From contig NVXN01000001.1 in assembly GCA_002733915.1 (NCBI GenBank), positions 597,529-603,591 on the forward strand: 6,063 nucleotides of DNA, given 5' to 3'. Numbering within the stretch: the stretch's first letter is position 1; each line of letters begins with the position of its first letter. The DNA is from Aequorivita sp. GTDB lineage: Bacteria; Bacteroidota; Bacteroidia; Flavobacteriales; Flavobacteriaceae. Made by a program: the position numbers and the translations under genes. Of this stretch, positions 1-6,063 are shown one piece after another. A model generated the notes under the pieces. It did no database searches and was not told the origin of the DNA. It was given only the letters and a program-made list of their open reading frames with translations.

Positions 1-19
1 AGTTGATGGCCAAAAGATT

Positions 20-2509
20 TTATTTAACAATCAGTTTTTTTGTGGTCTGTTTTTTTCCTTCGGAAATTTTCAAATAGTAAATTCCGGGCTGAAAATTTTT
101 AACGGAAAGCTGAAGCTCCTTGCCCTTGAAATCAAGCTGTTTCACAACTCTTCCCATAACATCATATATTGATACAGAAGATTTTTCAGAATTAGATGCG
201 TTTGAAATCGTAACCATTTCTGAAGCAGGATTTGGATACACTTTTACTTCCGAAGAAAACACGGTTTCATCTTGGGTTAAAATATCATTTGAAATATCAA
301 TTTTATATGTTGAGCGCCCAAAAGTAGCGGCGAACAAAAACTGGGATCCTTCGTGAATATGTAAATCCGTAACTACTACGGAAGGCAGATTCTCCCCCAA
401 AACGCTCCAATTCACGCCTTCATCGGCAGTGGCGACAACGCCCACGTCGGTAGCCACAAAAAGATTTCCAAAACCGTCCTGCACTATATCGTTTACGGGA
501 ATATCTGGCAAACTCGCGGAAATATCAACCCAATTGTTTCCCAAATCGGTACTTTTGTATACGTGGCCCACATCTTCTCCATATCGATATCCCGAAAGCG
601 TTAAATAAACCGTGTTCGGGTCTTCCCGGGAAGCCAGGATTTTGGTAACCCATCTGTTGGGAACTCCCGCAGAGATATCTGTCCAATTAGAACCTCCATT
701 TTGCGTTACCCACGCTTTTCCATCATCAGTACCCACAAAAATAATTTCATTGTCCAAGGGCGAAACACTAATGGTTGTTATTGTGCCGTATGTAAGGTTT
801 CCGCTGTGGGGGCCATTGGTCAAGTCTGGACTTATTGCCGTCCAAGTGGTCGCGGCATTTGTTGTTTTGTAGAGTCTATTTGTACCGTAATAAAGGGTTT
901 GTGAATTTGTAGGATCAAAAGTAATCGGTGTATCCCAATTCTTTCTGTCACCGCCGGAAATCCCATTGGTTGCATTGGAAAATGAATTGCCGTTATTTGT
1001 AGATTTTCCCAGGGCGCCATATTGGTAAAGTGCATATATCACATTTGTATTTGTAGGATCTACGAGTGTTTGAAAACCATCCCCGCCATAGATTATATTC
1101 CAGTCCGTTAAACCTCCTGTTTGGGTGCGACTGGTACTGTTATCCTGCGCGCCACCATAAATTTTATTTTCGTTCTGCGCATCTACGTACATTCTATAAA
1201 ATTGTGTAATGGGAAGTTTTACATCTTTTACTGATGATGAACCACTGTTACTGCTATAATAAAGGCCTCCGTCATTACCCAAAAGAACTTCGCCTGGCAC
1301 CGAAGCATTAAACGCCATTGCGTGCTGATCTACGTGAACATTTGAAAAGGAATCACTCCAGCTCATTCCTCCGTTTGTAGATTTTTGAACTTCAAAATCT
1401 ACATTGTAAATTGTGTTTTCATCTGTGGGATCGATAAAAATTCCTCCAAACCACCAATGAAACCCCACATCGGTCAACTGACCTGAGTTGACGGAAGTCC
1501 AAGTATCGCCGCCGTTTGTAGTTTTATAAACACCTTGGATATTTCCCGTTGCATCTGCGTAACGCGTATATAGCACATTGGGGTTTGATTGTGAAATGTC
1601 TATGCTGATTCTTCCTTTTTGGGAAGCTAAACTTGGCAAACCGGTGGTCAGTTCTGTCCAGTTTGATCCTCCGTCAGTAGTTCTGTATATTCCCGAAGTT
1701 ATTCCACCGTATTGTCTATTGTTTGGGCGTCGGATTCGTTCCCAACTGGCCGCATACACTATATTCCCGTTTGTGGGATGGATCGACATATCTATCACTC
1801 CTGTAGAGTCACTAACAAATAGAACCTGCTGCCAGCTATCGCCGCCATTGGTGGTTTTGTAAACCCCGCGATTGACGCTATTCCTGAACAAGGGGCCCAT
1901 TGCCCCAACGAAGGCTGTGTTATCGTTATTTGGATCCAAAACAATTTTTCCAACACTTCCAATATCGGGTAGCCCTTTTGATTGCCATGTGGCGCCACCA
2001 TCGGTACTTTTATAGATTCCATCACCATCATACACCAAAGAACCTCCACCAGCATTTACTTCACCTGTACCTACCCAAAGTATGTTATTGTTATTTTTTG
2101 AAATTTCAATATCGCCGATGGAAAGCATTTGTTGTTCGTCAAATATTGGCGTCCAATCATCACCACTGTTTATCGTTTTAAAAATCCCGCCTGAGGCAGC
2201 ACCTACATAATACACTTCGGGTTGGGTTGAAGGAATTTCAATATCGGTAATTCTACCGCCAATATTTAGAGGTCCACTGAATTGCCATATTTCGCTTGCA
2301 TTGTTTCTATTCGCTATTTGTTTCTTCCAACGGATTGCTTCAGAATATGCCGCAGTATTCAATTGGCCATTTGGATAGGCTCTTTGCATAAACATAATGT
2401 CGTGGGGATATTTTTCATTTTCGAAAATGTTTGAAATGGATTTTTCGGAAGAATTTTTACACCCAGCAAAACAAATTATAATTAACAGAAAAGTAGAAAT
2501 ACGAAGCAT
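20..2509 (-). CDS. Asp-box (BNR/sortilin-Vps10-like) beta-propeller protein with T9SS type A sorting domain
   Basis: This is a complete 829-residue protein predicted to leave the cytoplasm and reach the cell surface or medium. Residues 1-17 are a short signal peptide ending in FAGC, which looks like a lipobox with Cys17 as the lipidation site. From about residue 78 a GPLNIGGRI motif opens a long run of propeller blades. Each blade has a 'VYVG...GIYKST' strand followed by an Asp-box of the form S/T-x-D/N-x-G-x-x-W, about twelve in all between residues 115 and 701. That number fits two seven-bladed propellers, as in the sortilin/Vps10 and GH74 folds. Residues 757-829 are a T9SS type A tail. Database names such as 'glycosyl hydrolase' are common for this family, but I see no catalytic evidence, so substrate and activity stay unknown. 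The start is chosen because it gives the signal peptide. The gene lies 62 bp after the transducer gene and may have its own promoter. Confidence 0.9.
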   Translation of the reverse strand: MLRISTFLLIIICFAGCKNSSEKSISNIFENEKYPHDIMFMQRAYPNGQLNTAAYSEAIRWKKQIANRNNASEIWQFSGPLNIGGRITDIEIPSTQPEVYYVGAASGGIFKTINSGDDWTPIFDEQQMLSIGDIEISKNNNNILWVGTGEVNAGGGSLVYDGDGIYKSTDGGATWQSKGLPDIGSVGKIVLDPNNDNTAFVGAMGPLFRNSVNRGVYKTTNGGDSWQQVLFVSDSTGVIDMSIHPTNGNIVYAASWERIRRPNNRQYGGITSGIYRTTDGGSNWTELTTGLPSLASQKGRISIDISQSNPNVLYTRYADATGNIQGVYKTTNGGDTWTSVNSGQLTDVGFHWWFGGIFIDPTDENTIYNVDFEVQKSTNGGMSWSDSFSNVHVDQHAMAFNASVPGEVLLGNDGGLYYSSNSGSSSVKDVKLPITQFYRMYVDAQNENKIYGGAQDNSTSRTQTGGLTDWNIIYGGDGFQTLVDPTNTNVIYALYQYGALGKSTNNGNSFSNATNGISGGDRKNWDTPITFDPTNSQTLYYGTNRLYKTTNAATTWTAISPDLTNGPHSGNLTYGTITTISVSPLDNEIIFVGTDDGKAWVTQNGGSNWTDISAGVPNRWVTKILASREDPNTVYLTLSGYRYGEDVGHVYKSTDLGNNWVDISASLPDIPVNDIVQDGFGNLFVATDVGVVATADEGVNWSVLGENLPSVVVTDLHIHEGSQFLFAATFGRSTYKIDISNDILTQDETVFSSEVKVYPNPASEMVTISNASNSEKSSVSIYDVMGRVVKQLDFKGKELQLSVKNFQPGIYYLKISEGKKQTTKKLIVK
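23..241 (-). other. T9SS type A C-terminal sorting domain (codons 757-829)
   Basis: The last 73 residues follow the pattern of the Por secretion tail recognised by the type IX secretion system. VYPNPASE opens the domain, IYDVMGRVV lies in the middle, FQPGIYYLKI follows, and KKLIVK closes the protein at the extreme C-terminus. In known substrates this domain directs passage through the outer-membrane translocon and is usually removed by the sortase PorU. No T9SS machinery gene is in the window; the domain implies that it is encoded elsewhere in the genome. Confidence 0.92.
407..2167 (-). repeat. Array of about twelve Asp-box (BNR) repeat blades
   Basis: Asp-boxes are visible at residues 115-119 (SGDDW), 168-175 (STDGGATW), 219-226 (TTNGGDSW), 277-284 (TTDGGSNW), 330-337 (TTNGGDTW), 377-384 (STNGGMSW), 503-510 (STNNGNSF), 549-556 (TTNAATTW), 602-609 (TQNGGSNW), 653-660 (STDLGNNW) and 694-701 (TADEGVNW). 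A degenerate one lies near 419-427. Spacing is about 35-60 residues, except around the degenerate seventh blade and the 427-503 interval, which may mark the join between two propellers. At DNA level the boxes resemble one another, with variants of CCGCC-TTTGTAG-TTTTATA on the plus strand, but they have diverged and are not an exact tandem repeat. Confidence 0.85.
2459..2509 (-). other. Probable lipoprotein (type II) signal peptide of the propeller protein
   Basis: Codons 1-17 encode a short n-region with Arg3, a hydrophobic core from Phe7 to Ile12, and FAGC with Cys at 17. Ala and Gly at -2 and -1 fit a lipobox. Phe at -3 is less usual than Leu, Val or Ile, so cleavage by signal peptidase I near the same place remains possible. 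The residues after Cys17 (KNSSEK) are polar but do not form an obvious acidic lipoprotein export signal of the kind known in Bacteroidetes. Confidence 0.6.
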
Positions 2510-2538
2510 AGTATCTTTTTTTGAAGTTTAAAGATACT
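2510..2538. repeat. Perfect 9-bp inverted repeat abutting the propeller gene start codon
   Basis: On the plus strand AGTATCTTT (2510-2518) is matched by AAAGATACT (2530-2538) across an 11-base spacer. On the coding strand the second arm ends exactly one base before the ATG at 2509. No T tract follows on the minus strand, so it does not look like an intrinsic terminator for the upstream operon. It could be an operator dyad or a weak mRNA hairpin controlling access to the start codon. Both arms are AT-rich, so a chance origin is possible. Confidence 0.5.
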
Positions 2539-2571
2539 GAAAAAATCAAGGCATTCTTGAAAGAGAATATT

Positions 2572-3390
2572 CTATTGTGAAAGACTGAACTTGTAGATAA
2601 TCTTGCCAATTTGTTTTGCGGGAGCTTTATCGTCGGCATTGAATTTTGTAGCCAAAGCAGCTCTTTTGGCGGGCTCTAATAAACAACGGGAATTGTTTGT
2701 TGTTCCCCGAACTCCTGGCGTTGCACTAATTACTCTTCCACTGCGGTCTACTTCTATGCTAACCACAACTGTTCCGGCTTCGTTGCAATCCTGTACAAAC
2801 TTTTCCTTATTTAGTGCTTTTCTTCCACCGAGTAAATAATTGCCATCGCCGTCCAAACCTTTGCCAGTGCCGTAATACGCACTTGCATTAGGATCGCCAT
2901 CGGGGCTTCCCTTGTCACCCGGGTTAGCGTCGTTACCTTCGTCTCCTTTTGCGGTTCCGTCACTTTTTGGGCCATTCAAAATGCTTGAAAGGGCATCGGT
3001 GGTAGCTTTATCGGGTTTTGGTTCGGGTTTCTTTACTTCTTTCTTAGGCTGCTCTTTTACTGGAGTTTCAACTTGCTCCTTTTTGGGCTTTTCCTTTTTA
3101 ATTACCGGAGCGTCTTCATTGTCCTGAGTCACCACTTCTTCCTTTATTTCAGATTTTGGTTGTGAAATCGGTTGCGCAGTGGTTTTTTGTGGCGCTGATT
3201 GAATTTTTTCAATAGGCTGGATGTTTCCACTGCCCGTATCCGTAGTTCCAAAATTCACAGCAATGCCTTGCTCTAAAGGCGGATCCATGTATTTCATCCC
3301 AACATAAAACAAAAGAATAAGGATGATTACATGCACTATTACCGTAATGGTCATACTTTTTCGTTTATGTTCTGTATCGAGCAGGCTCAT
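2572..3390 (-). CDS. TonB-like energy transducer protein
   Basis: This complete 272-residue protein probably carries energy from the ExbB-ExbD motor across the periplasm to the outer membrane. It has the three-part TonB/TolA layout. A short cytoplasmic N-terminus with a KRK cluster precedes a single membrane anchor at about residues 14-31. A long Lys/Pro/Glu-rich linker spans about 55-128 (for example KKEVKKPEPKPDK), and a Gly/Asp-rich low-complexity stretch spans about 143-190. A compact C-terminal domain occupies about 196-270, with the strand pattern GTVVVSIEVDRSGRVISATP. The usual 'YPxxA' opening of the TonB C-terminal domain is absent. Cys202 and Cys236 are the only cysteines and could form a disulfide. 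The gene starts 49 bp after exbD. I leave out a symbol because a TolA-like role cannot be excluded, although no pal or tolB is visible nearby. Confidence 0.8.
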   Translation of the reverse strand: MSLLDTEHKRKSMTITVIVHVIILILLFYVGMKYMDPPLEQGIAVNFGTTDTGSGNIQPIEKIQSAPQKTTAQPISQPKSEIKEEVVTQDNEDAPVIKKEKPKKEQVETPVKEQPKKEVKKPEPKPDKATTDALSSILNGPKSDGTAKGDEGNDANPGDKGSPDGDPNASAYYGTGKGLDGDGNYLLGGRKALNKEKFVQDCNEAGTVVVSIEVDRSGRVISATPGVRGTTNNSRCLLEPAKRAALATKFNADDKAPAKQIGKIIYKFSLSQ

Positions 3391-3414
3391 TGGTAAGAGT
3401 TATAATTTCTTTTT

Positions 3415-3422
3415 CAAAAATA
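3415..3422 (-). promoter_or_regulatory. Possible Bacteroidota -7 promoter element before the transducer gene
   Basis: The coding strand reads TATTTTTG, a full match to the Bacteroidetes/Flavobacterium -7 consensus TAnnTTTG. It sits 24 bases before the ATG at 3390, between exbD and the transducer gene. I find no TTG at the expected -33 position, and the sequence is AT-rich, so this may be chance. If real, it would allow the transducer to be made independently of exbB-exbD. Confidence 0.22.
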
Positions 3423-3439
3423 TGCGGAGAAGCATTTTA

Positions 3440-3832
3440 TTAATTAGGTCGAACTGCGAGTACTACCTTAAAGTTGTTGCGGTTTGCAATGTCCATCACA
3501 AAAACTGCATCTTCAATGGGCACGCCTTCTTCAGCGCGCAGGATAATGGTAGGTTCTTCCTGTCCGGCAAGCGTTTTTTTCAATTCGCTCTCTATGCTAT
3601 ATTCGCTTACACGCTCTTTATCCACATAATAAGCACCATCTTTTGTGATGCTAACAGAAGCTTTTTGAACGTTTGAAGTTTTTCCTTTTGCCTTCGGAAG
3701 TATTAAATCCAAAGCATCTGGCGTTATGGCAGGCGATGTTAGCAGAAAAAATACCAATAACAGAAACACAATGTCTGTCATGGAACTCATGCTGAAATCG
3801 GCACTTACTTTATTTCTTCCTCTTAAGTTCAT
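3440..3832 (-). CDS. exbD: Biopolymer transporter ExbD/TolR family protein
   Basis: This complete 130-residue inner-membrane protein is the ion-conducting partner of ExbB in the motor that energises TonB-like transducers. A short cytoplasmic N-terminus (MNLRGRNKVSADFS) leads to one transmembrane helix at about residues 18-34. Asp20 in the motif MTDIVFLLLVFF matches the essential membrane Asp (Asp25) of E. coli ExbD, by my own alignment from memory. The periplasmic domain spans about residues 40-130 and includes ILRAEEGVPIEDAV and the closing VVLAVRPN, typical of the ExbD/TolR fold. Length is near the family norm. Its ATG shares one base with the exbB stop codon (TAATG), which points to translational coupling and fixes the start. 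The family is clear; whether it serves TonB-type receptors or a Tol-like function is inferred from the TonB-like gene downstream. Confidence 0.92.
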   Translation of the reverse strand: MNLRGRNKVSADFSMSSMTDIVFLLLVFFLLTSPAITPDALDLILPKAKGKTSNVQKASVSITKDGAYYVDKERVSEYSIESELKKTLAGQEEPTIILRAEEGVPIEDAVFVMDIANRNNFKVVLAVRPN

Positions 3833-4530
3833 TAAGCAGGTTCGTTTAAAATGTCAAGGAAATCTACAGCTGTGGCTTCCATTTGGTGTACCACTTTATC
3901 AGTCTTTACAACCAGGTGATTATAACCCATATAGGCAATAATACCAACAATTAAACCTGCAACAGTCGTAGTCATTGCGGTATAGATACCTTCGGCAAGA
4001 CTTCCCATTTCGGCCTGGCCGCTACTGGTAGCCAATTGGTGAAATGCCAAAACCATCCCGATTACAGTTCCCAAGAAACCGATCATTGGTGCTGCTCCAG
4101 CAATTGTTGCCAATACGCTTACGTTTTTTTCGAGTTTATAAACTTCAAGACGTCCAGCATTTTCGATGGCGGTATTAATATCTTCCAACGGACTTCCAAT
4201 TCGGGAAATTCCTTTTTCGGTTAAATGCGAAACCGGGGTATTATTTTGGGCGCACAGCACTTTTGCAGCTTGTATATTTCCTTTGGCCACATGGTCGCGT
4301 ATCTGGTTCATAAAGTTGCTGTCCATTTTGGATGCTGCCTTTATTGCGAACAAACGCTCAAAGTAAATATACACCGCAACAAACAACAGTACGAAAAGCA
4401 CCATTATTATTATTTGTCCGGCCACTCCTCCGTTTAAAAGGAGATCCATTATGGAAAGAGTCTTTTCTTCAGAAATTGGTTCAAGATCCTGTGCTACCTC
4501 AGCACCCTCTTGAATAAAGAAGTTTAGCAT
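3832..4530 (-). CDS. exbB: MotA/TolQ/ExbB proton channel family protein
   Basis: This complete 232-residue inner-membrane protein forms the pentameric stator of the ExbB-ExbD motor. An acidic N-terminal segment (residues 1-30, presumably periplasmic) precedes a first helix at about 37-58. A cytoplasmic domain follows, then helix two at about 136-163 with the family signature GAAPMIGFLGTVIGM, and helix three at about 182-203 in GIYTAMTTTVAGLIVGI. Thr155 and Thr189 align by eye with the pore threonines Thr148 and Thr181 of E. coli ExbB, but the position of E. coli Glu176 is Thr184; Glu180 lies one helical turn earlier. The start at 4530 keeps the usual flavobacterial N-terminal segment; Met28 is a less likely alternative. 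The gene begins 48 bp after nhaD and overlaps exbD by one base. Confidence 0.93.
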   Translation of the reverse strand: MLNFFIQEGAEVAQDLEPISEEKTLSIMDLLLNGGVAGQIIIMVLFVLLFVAVYIYFERLFAIKAASKMDSNFMNQIRDHVAKGNIQAAKVLCAQNNTPVSHLTEKGISRIGSPLEDINTAIENAGRLEVYKLEKNVSVLATIAGAAPMIGFLGTVIGMVLAFHQLATSSGQAEMGSLAEGIYTAMTTTVAGLIVGIIAYMGYNHLVVKTDKVVHQMEATAVDFLDILNEPA

Positions 4531-4578
4531 AAAAAAGGTTTTGTTTTAGTAAATAACGGTATAAGGTTTCAGAAATTG

Positions 4579-5958
4579 TTATGCATTGTGAAATAGCACT
4601 CTTTCAATTAAAAGGAATACTCCCGCACCCGCAATAAAACCAATGAAAGCAAGCCAAGTAATTTTTTTAAGATACCAGATAAAGTCTATACGCTCCATTC
4701 CCATTGCGGCAACGCCAGCAGCAGACCCGATGATGAGCATACTACCTCCCGTACCGGCAGAATAGGCTATGAAATGCCACAAGACGGAATCCATAGGTAA
4801 ATCATACATTCCCATAGAGGCAGCAACAAGTGGAACATTGTCAATAATTGCCGATAAAATACCAAGCAGTATAACTACGATATCCTGATTAGGGATAGCA
4901 CTTTGCAACACTTCAGCCAAGTAGCGAAGTGTTCCTACTTCTTCTCCATTAACAACGCCATATACCAAGCTTTCTAGTCCTGCCACTGCCATTAAAATTC
5001 CGAGGAAGAAAAGAATGCTTGAAATTTCAATACGCGACAAGGCTTTATGTGCAGAATACAAATGTCTTCTTTCTTTGCTGAAGTCTTCTTCTGGGTGAAT
5101 ATATTCTGAAACGAGCCAAACCACGCCCAAAGCAAGCATCATGCCCATATAAGGCGGTAAATGTGTCAATGTTTTAAAGACAGGCACGGAAACAATCATT
5201 CCCAAACCTAGGAATAACATCGTTTTACTACTTAAAAGAGCCTCTTCTGTTTTGTCCTCTCGTGCATCAACATCTATATATCCACGGAAGGCGGGCATAT
5301 AGCTTGCTACAACGAATGGCAGAGCGAAACACATAATGGAAGGTATGACAACATATTCAATCAGGCCAGCTGCAGATACTCGTTTGGCAATCCACAACAT
5401 CGTTGTTGTTACGTCGCCAATTGGAGACCAGGCCCCACCTGCATTGGCAGCTATCACTACCATTGCTGCGTACCACAGTCTATCTTCCCTTTTATGGATC
5501 AACTTCCTTAAAAGCGTGATCAAAACAATGGTGGCAGTTAGGTTATCTATAATTGCGGAAAGGAAAAATGCAAGAATACCAATAATCCACAAAAGCTTCC
5601 GCTTGCTCTTGGTTTTAACGGCGCTTTTCAAAACTTCAAAACCGCGGTGAAGATCTATTATTTCAACAATAGTCATTGCTCCAATCAGGAAAATAAGGAT
5701 TTCTGCTGTCTTTCCTAAGTGGTGAAGCAAGGTGCCTTCAAAACCTTCCATGGCGTGCTCGCCCCCAGAAAGAAAATTGAATGCCTGTTCCTCTGTGTTA
5801 ATAACATCAAACCATCCACTGGTAAAACCGATGGCCAAAACCGCCCAAATAAGCGATGCCATAATAAGTGCCGGCACCGTTTTATCCAGTTTCAAAGGGT
5901 GTTCAAGAGTGATGGAAAGATATCCTAATACAAAGATTAAAATGATTATTGATTCCAT
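4579..5958 (-). CDS. nhaD: NhaD-type Na+/H+ antiporter
   Basis: This 459-residue protein, of usual length for the family, would export sodium in exchange for protons at the inner membrane. It belongs to the ArsB/NhaD part of the ion transporter superfamily. About twelve hydrophobic segments are visible. The two halves carry matching broken-helix motifs, SAIIDNLT at 134-141 and SAIIDNVP at 369-376, the hallmark of the inverted internal repeat. Two further ion-path motifs are ANAGGAWSPIGD at 171-182 and GTGGSMLIIGSAAGV at 402-416. The N-terminus (LGYLSITLEH at 11-20) is typical of NhaD and supports the chosen ATG, although no Shine-Dalgarno sequence precedes it. The gene follows the stop of an upstream frame by 20 bp and precedes exbB by 48 bp, so one transcript is plausible. 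Ion specificity is inferred from family membership; lithium is often also transported. Confidence 0.93.
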   Translation of the reverse strand: MESIIILIFVLGYLSITLEHPLKLDKTVPALIMASLIWAVLAIGFTSGWFDVINTEEQAFNFLSGGEHAMEGFEGTLLHHLGKTAEILIFLIGAMTIVEIIDLHRGFEVLKSAVKTKSKRKLLWIIGILAFFLSAIIDNLTATIVLITLLRKLIHKREDRLWYAAMVVIAANAGGAWSPIGDVTTTMLWIAKRVSAAGLIEYVVIPSIMCFALPFVVASYMPAFRGYIDVDAREDKTEEALLSSKTMLFLGLGMIVSVPVFKTLTHLPPYMGMMLALGVVWLVSEYIHPEEDFSKERRHLYSAHKALSRIEISSILFFLGILMAVAGLESLVYGVVNGEEVGTLRYLAEVLQSAIPNQDIVVILLGILSAIIDNVPLVAASMGMYDLPMDSVLWHFIAYSAGTGGSMLIIGSAAGVAAMGMERIDFIWYLKKITWLAFIGFIAGAGVFLLIERVLFHNA

Positions 5959-5978
5959 AATAAATTACTGATTTTAAA

Positions 5979-6063
5979 TTATAATAGTTGCTTCAAAGCA
6001 ATTTCAAAAGCGGTTTTGCTAATGTTTGTTTTGGTACTGTTGTTATCAAAAGTATTTTGTATC
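5979..6063 (-). CDS. C-terminal fragment of an unidentified upstream gene
   Basis: A minus-strand frame open from the window edge ends at TAA (5979-5981). Its 27 visible codons end in KTAFEIALKQLL. The composition (Asn, Thr, Ser and Lys followed by an amphipathic helix) looks like a real protein C-terminus, and the stop falls only 20 bp before the nhaD start, as expected for a co-directional neighbour. I do not recognise the family. A second open minus-strand frame ending at 5993-5995 has a less protein-like composition. The tail is too short for firm support. Confidence 0.45.
   Translation of the reverse strand, partial: IQNTFDNNSTKTNISKTAFEIALKQLL

Noticed and set aside
1578..1862. Plus-strand open frame of 94 codons inside the propeller gene
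   Set aside because: It is antisense to a clear coding region, has no recognisable domain, and its composition reflects the complement of the Asp-box repeats.
407..2167. Repeated short DNA motifs considered as a mobile or CRISPR-like array
   Set aside because: The repeats are in frame, diverged and encode Asp-boxes of one protein, so protein repeat structure explains them.
20..2509. Assignment of the propeller protein as a GH74 glycosidase or sialidase
   Set aside because: Asp-boxes are structural and occur in many non-enzymatic propellers; no catalytic residues could be identified from the sequence.
2457..2639. Minus-strand 60-codon frame spanning the end of the transducer gene and the start of the propeller gene
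   Set aside because: It overlaps both real genes in another frame, has no motif, and its composition in the gap is plain AT-rich sequence.
3323..3676. Plus-strand open frame of 117 codons across the exbD/transducer junction
   Set aside because: It runs antisense to two well-supported genes and has no family resemblance; such frames arise by chance opposite AT-rich genes.
4531..4578. Gap between nhaD and exbB examined for a promoter or terminator
   Set aside because: It has two AAACCTT direct repeats but no TAnnTTTG element and no stable inverted repeat with a T tract; co-transcription is simpler.
5336..5650. Plus-strand 104-codon frame inside nhaD
   Set aside because: It is antisense to conserved NhaD motifs and shows no domain of its own.
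5988..6001. Inverted repeat TTGCTT-CA-AAGCAA considered as a terminator before nhaD
   Set aside because: The two-base loop is too small for a good hairpin, it lies within the last codons of the upstream frame, and no T tract follows on the minus strand.

Overview
The window reads as a stretch of low-GC Bacteroidota chromosome, most likely Flavobacteriia and plausibly marine or salt-adapted. The clearest signs are a C-terminal type IX secretion (T9SS) sorting domain, which is essentially confined to the Bacteroidetes lineage; flavobacterial-style ExbB and ExbD; no strong Shine-Dalgarno sequence before any gene; and a possible TAnnTTTG promoter element. Genus-level assignment is not possible from this sequence alone.

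All recognisable genes lie on the minus strand, so transcription runs from high to low coordinates. First, at 5979-6063, comes the last 27 codons of an unidentified gene cut by the window edge. After 20 bp follow nhaD (5958-4579, Na+/H+ antiporter), exbB (4530-3832) and exbD (3832-3440), which overlap by one base as TAATG, then a TonB-like energy transducer (3390-2572). Last is an 829-residue secreted beta-propeller protein (2509-20) with Asp-box/BNR repeats and a T9SS tail. No intergenic gap exceeds 65 bp and there is no non-coding stretch over 300 bp. I see no tRNA, rRNA, CRISPR array, insertion sequence or phage gene.

The central genes form a logical unit. NhaD sets the sodium and proton gradients at the inner membrane. 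ExbB and ExbD form an ion-driven motor, and the TonB-like protein would carry that energy across the periplasm to outer-membrane receptors. The propeller protein is a surface or secreted protein that may only be a neighbour: a 62-bp gap holding a perfect 9-bp inverted repeat separates it from the transducer gene.

This is mostly an ordinary energy-coupling locus, and I found no clearly new system. The points most worth a second look are: the replacement of the conserved Glu of ExbB transmembrane helix 3 by Thr, next to a sodium antiporter gene; the divergent two-cysteine C-terminal domain of the transducer; the apparent combination of a lipoprotein signal with a T9SS tail in the propeller protein; and the inverted repeat that touches that protein's start codon.
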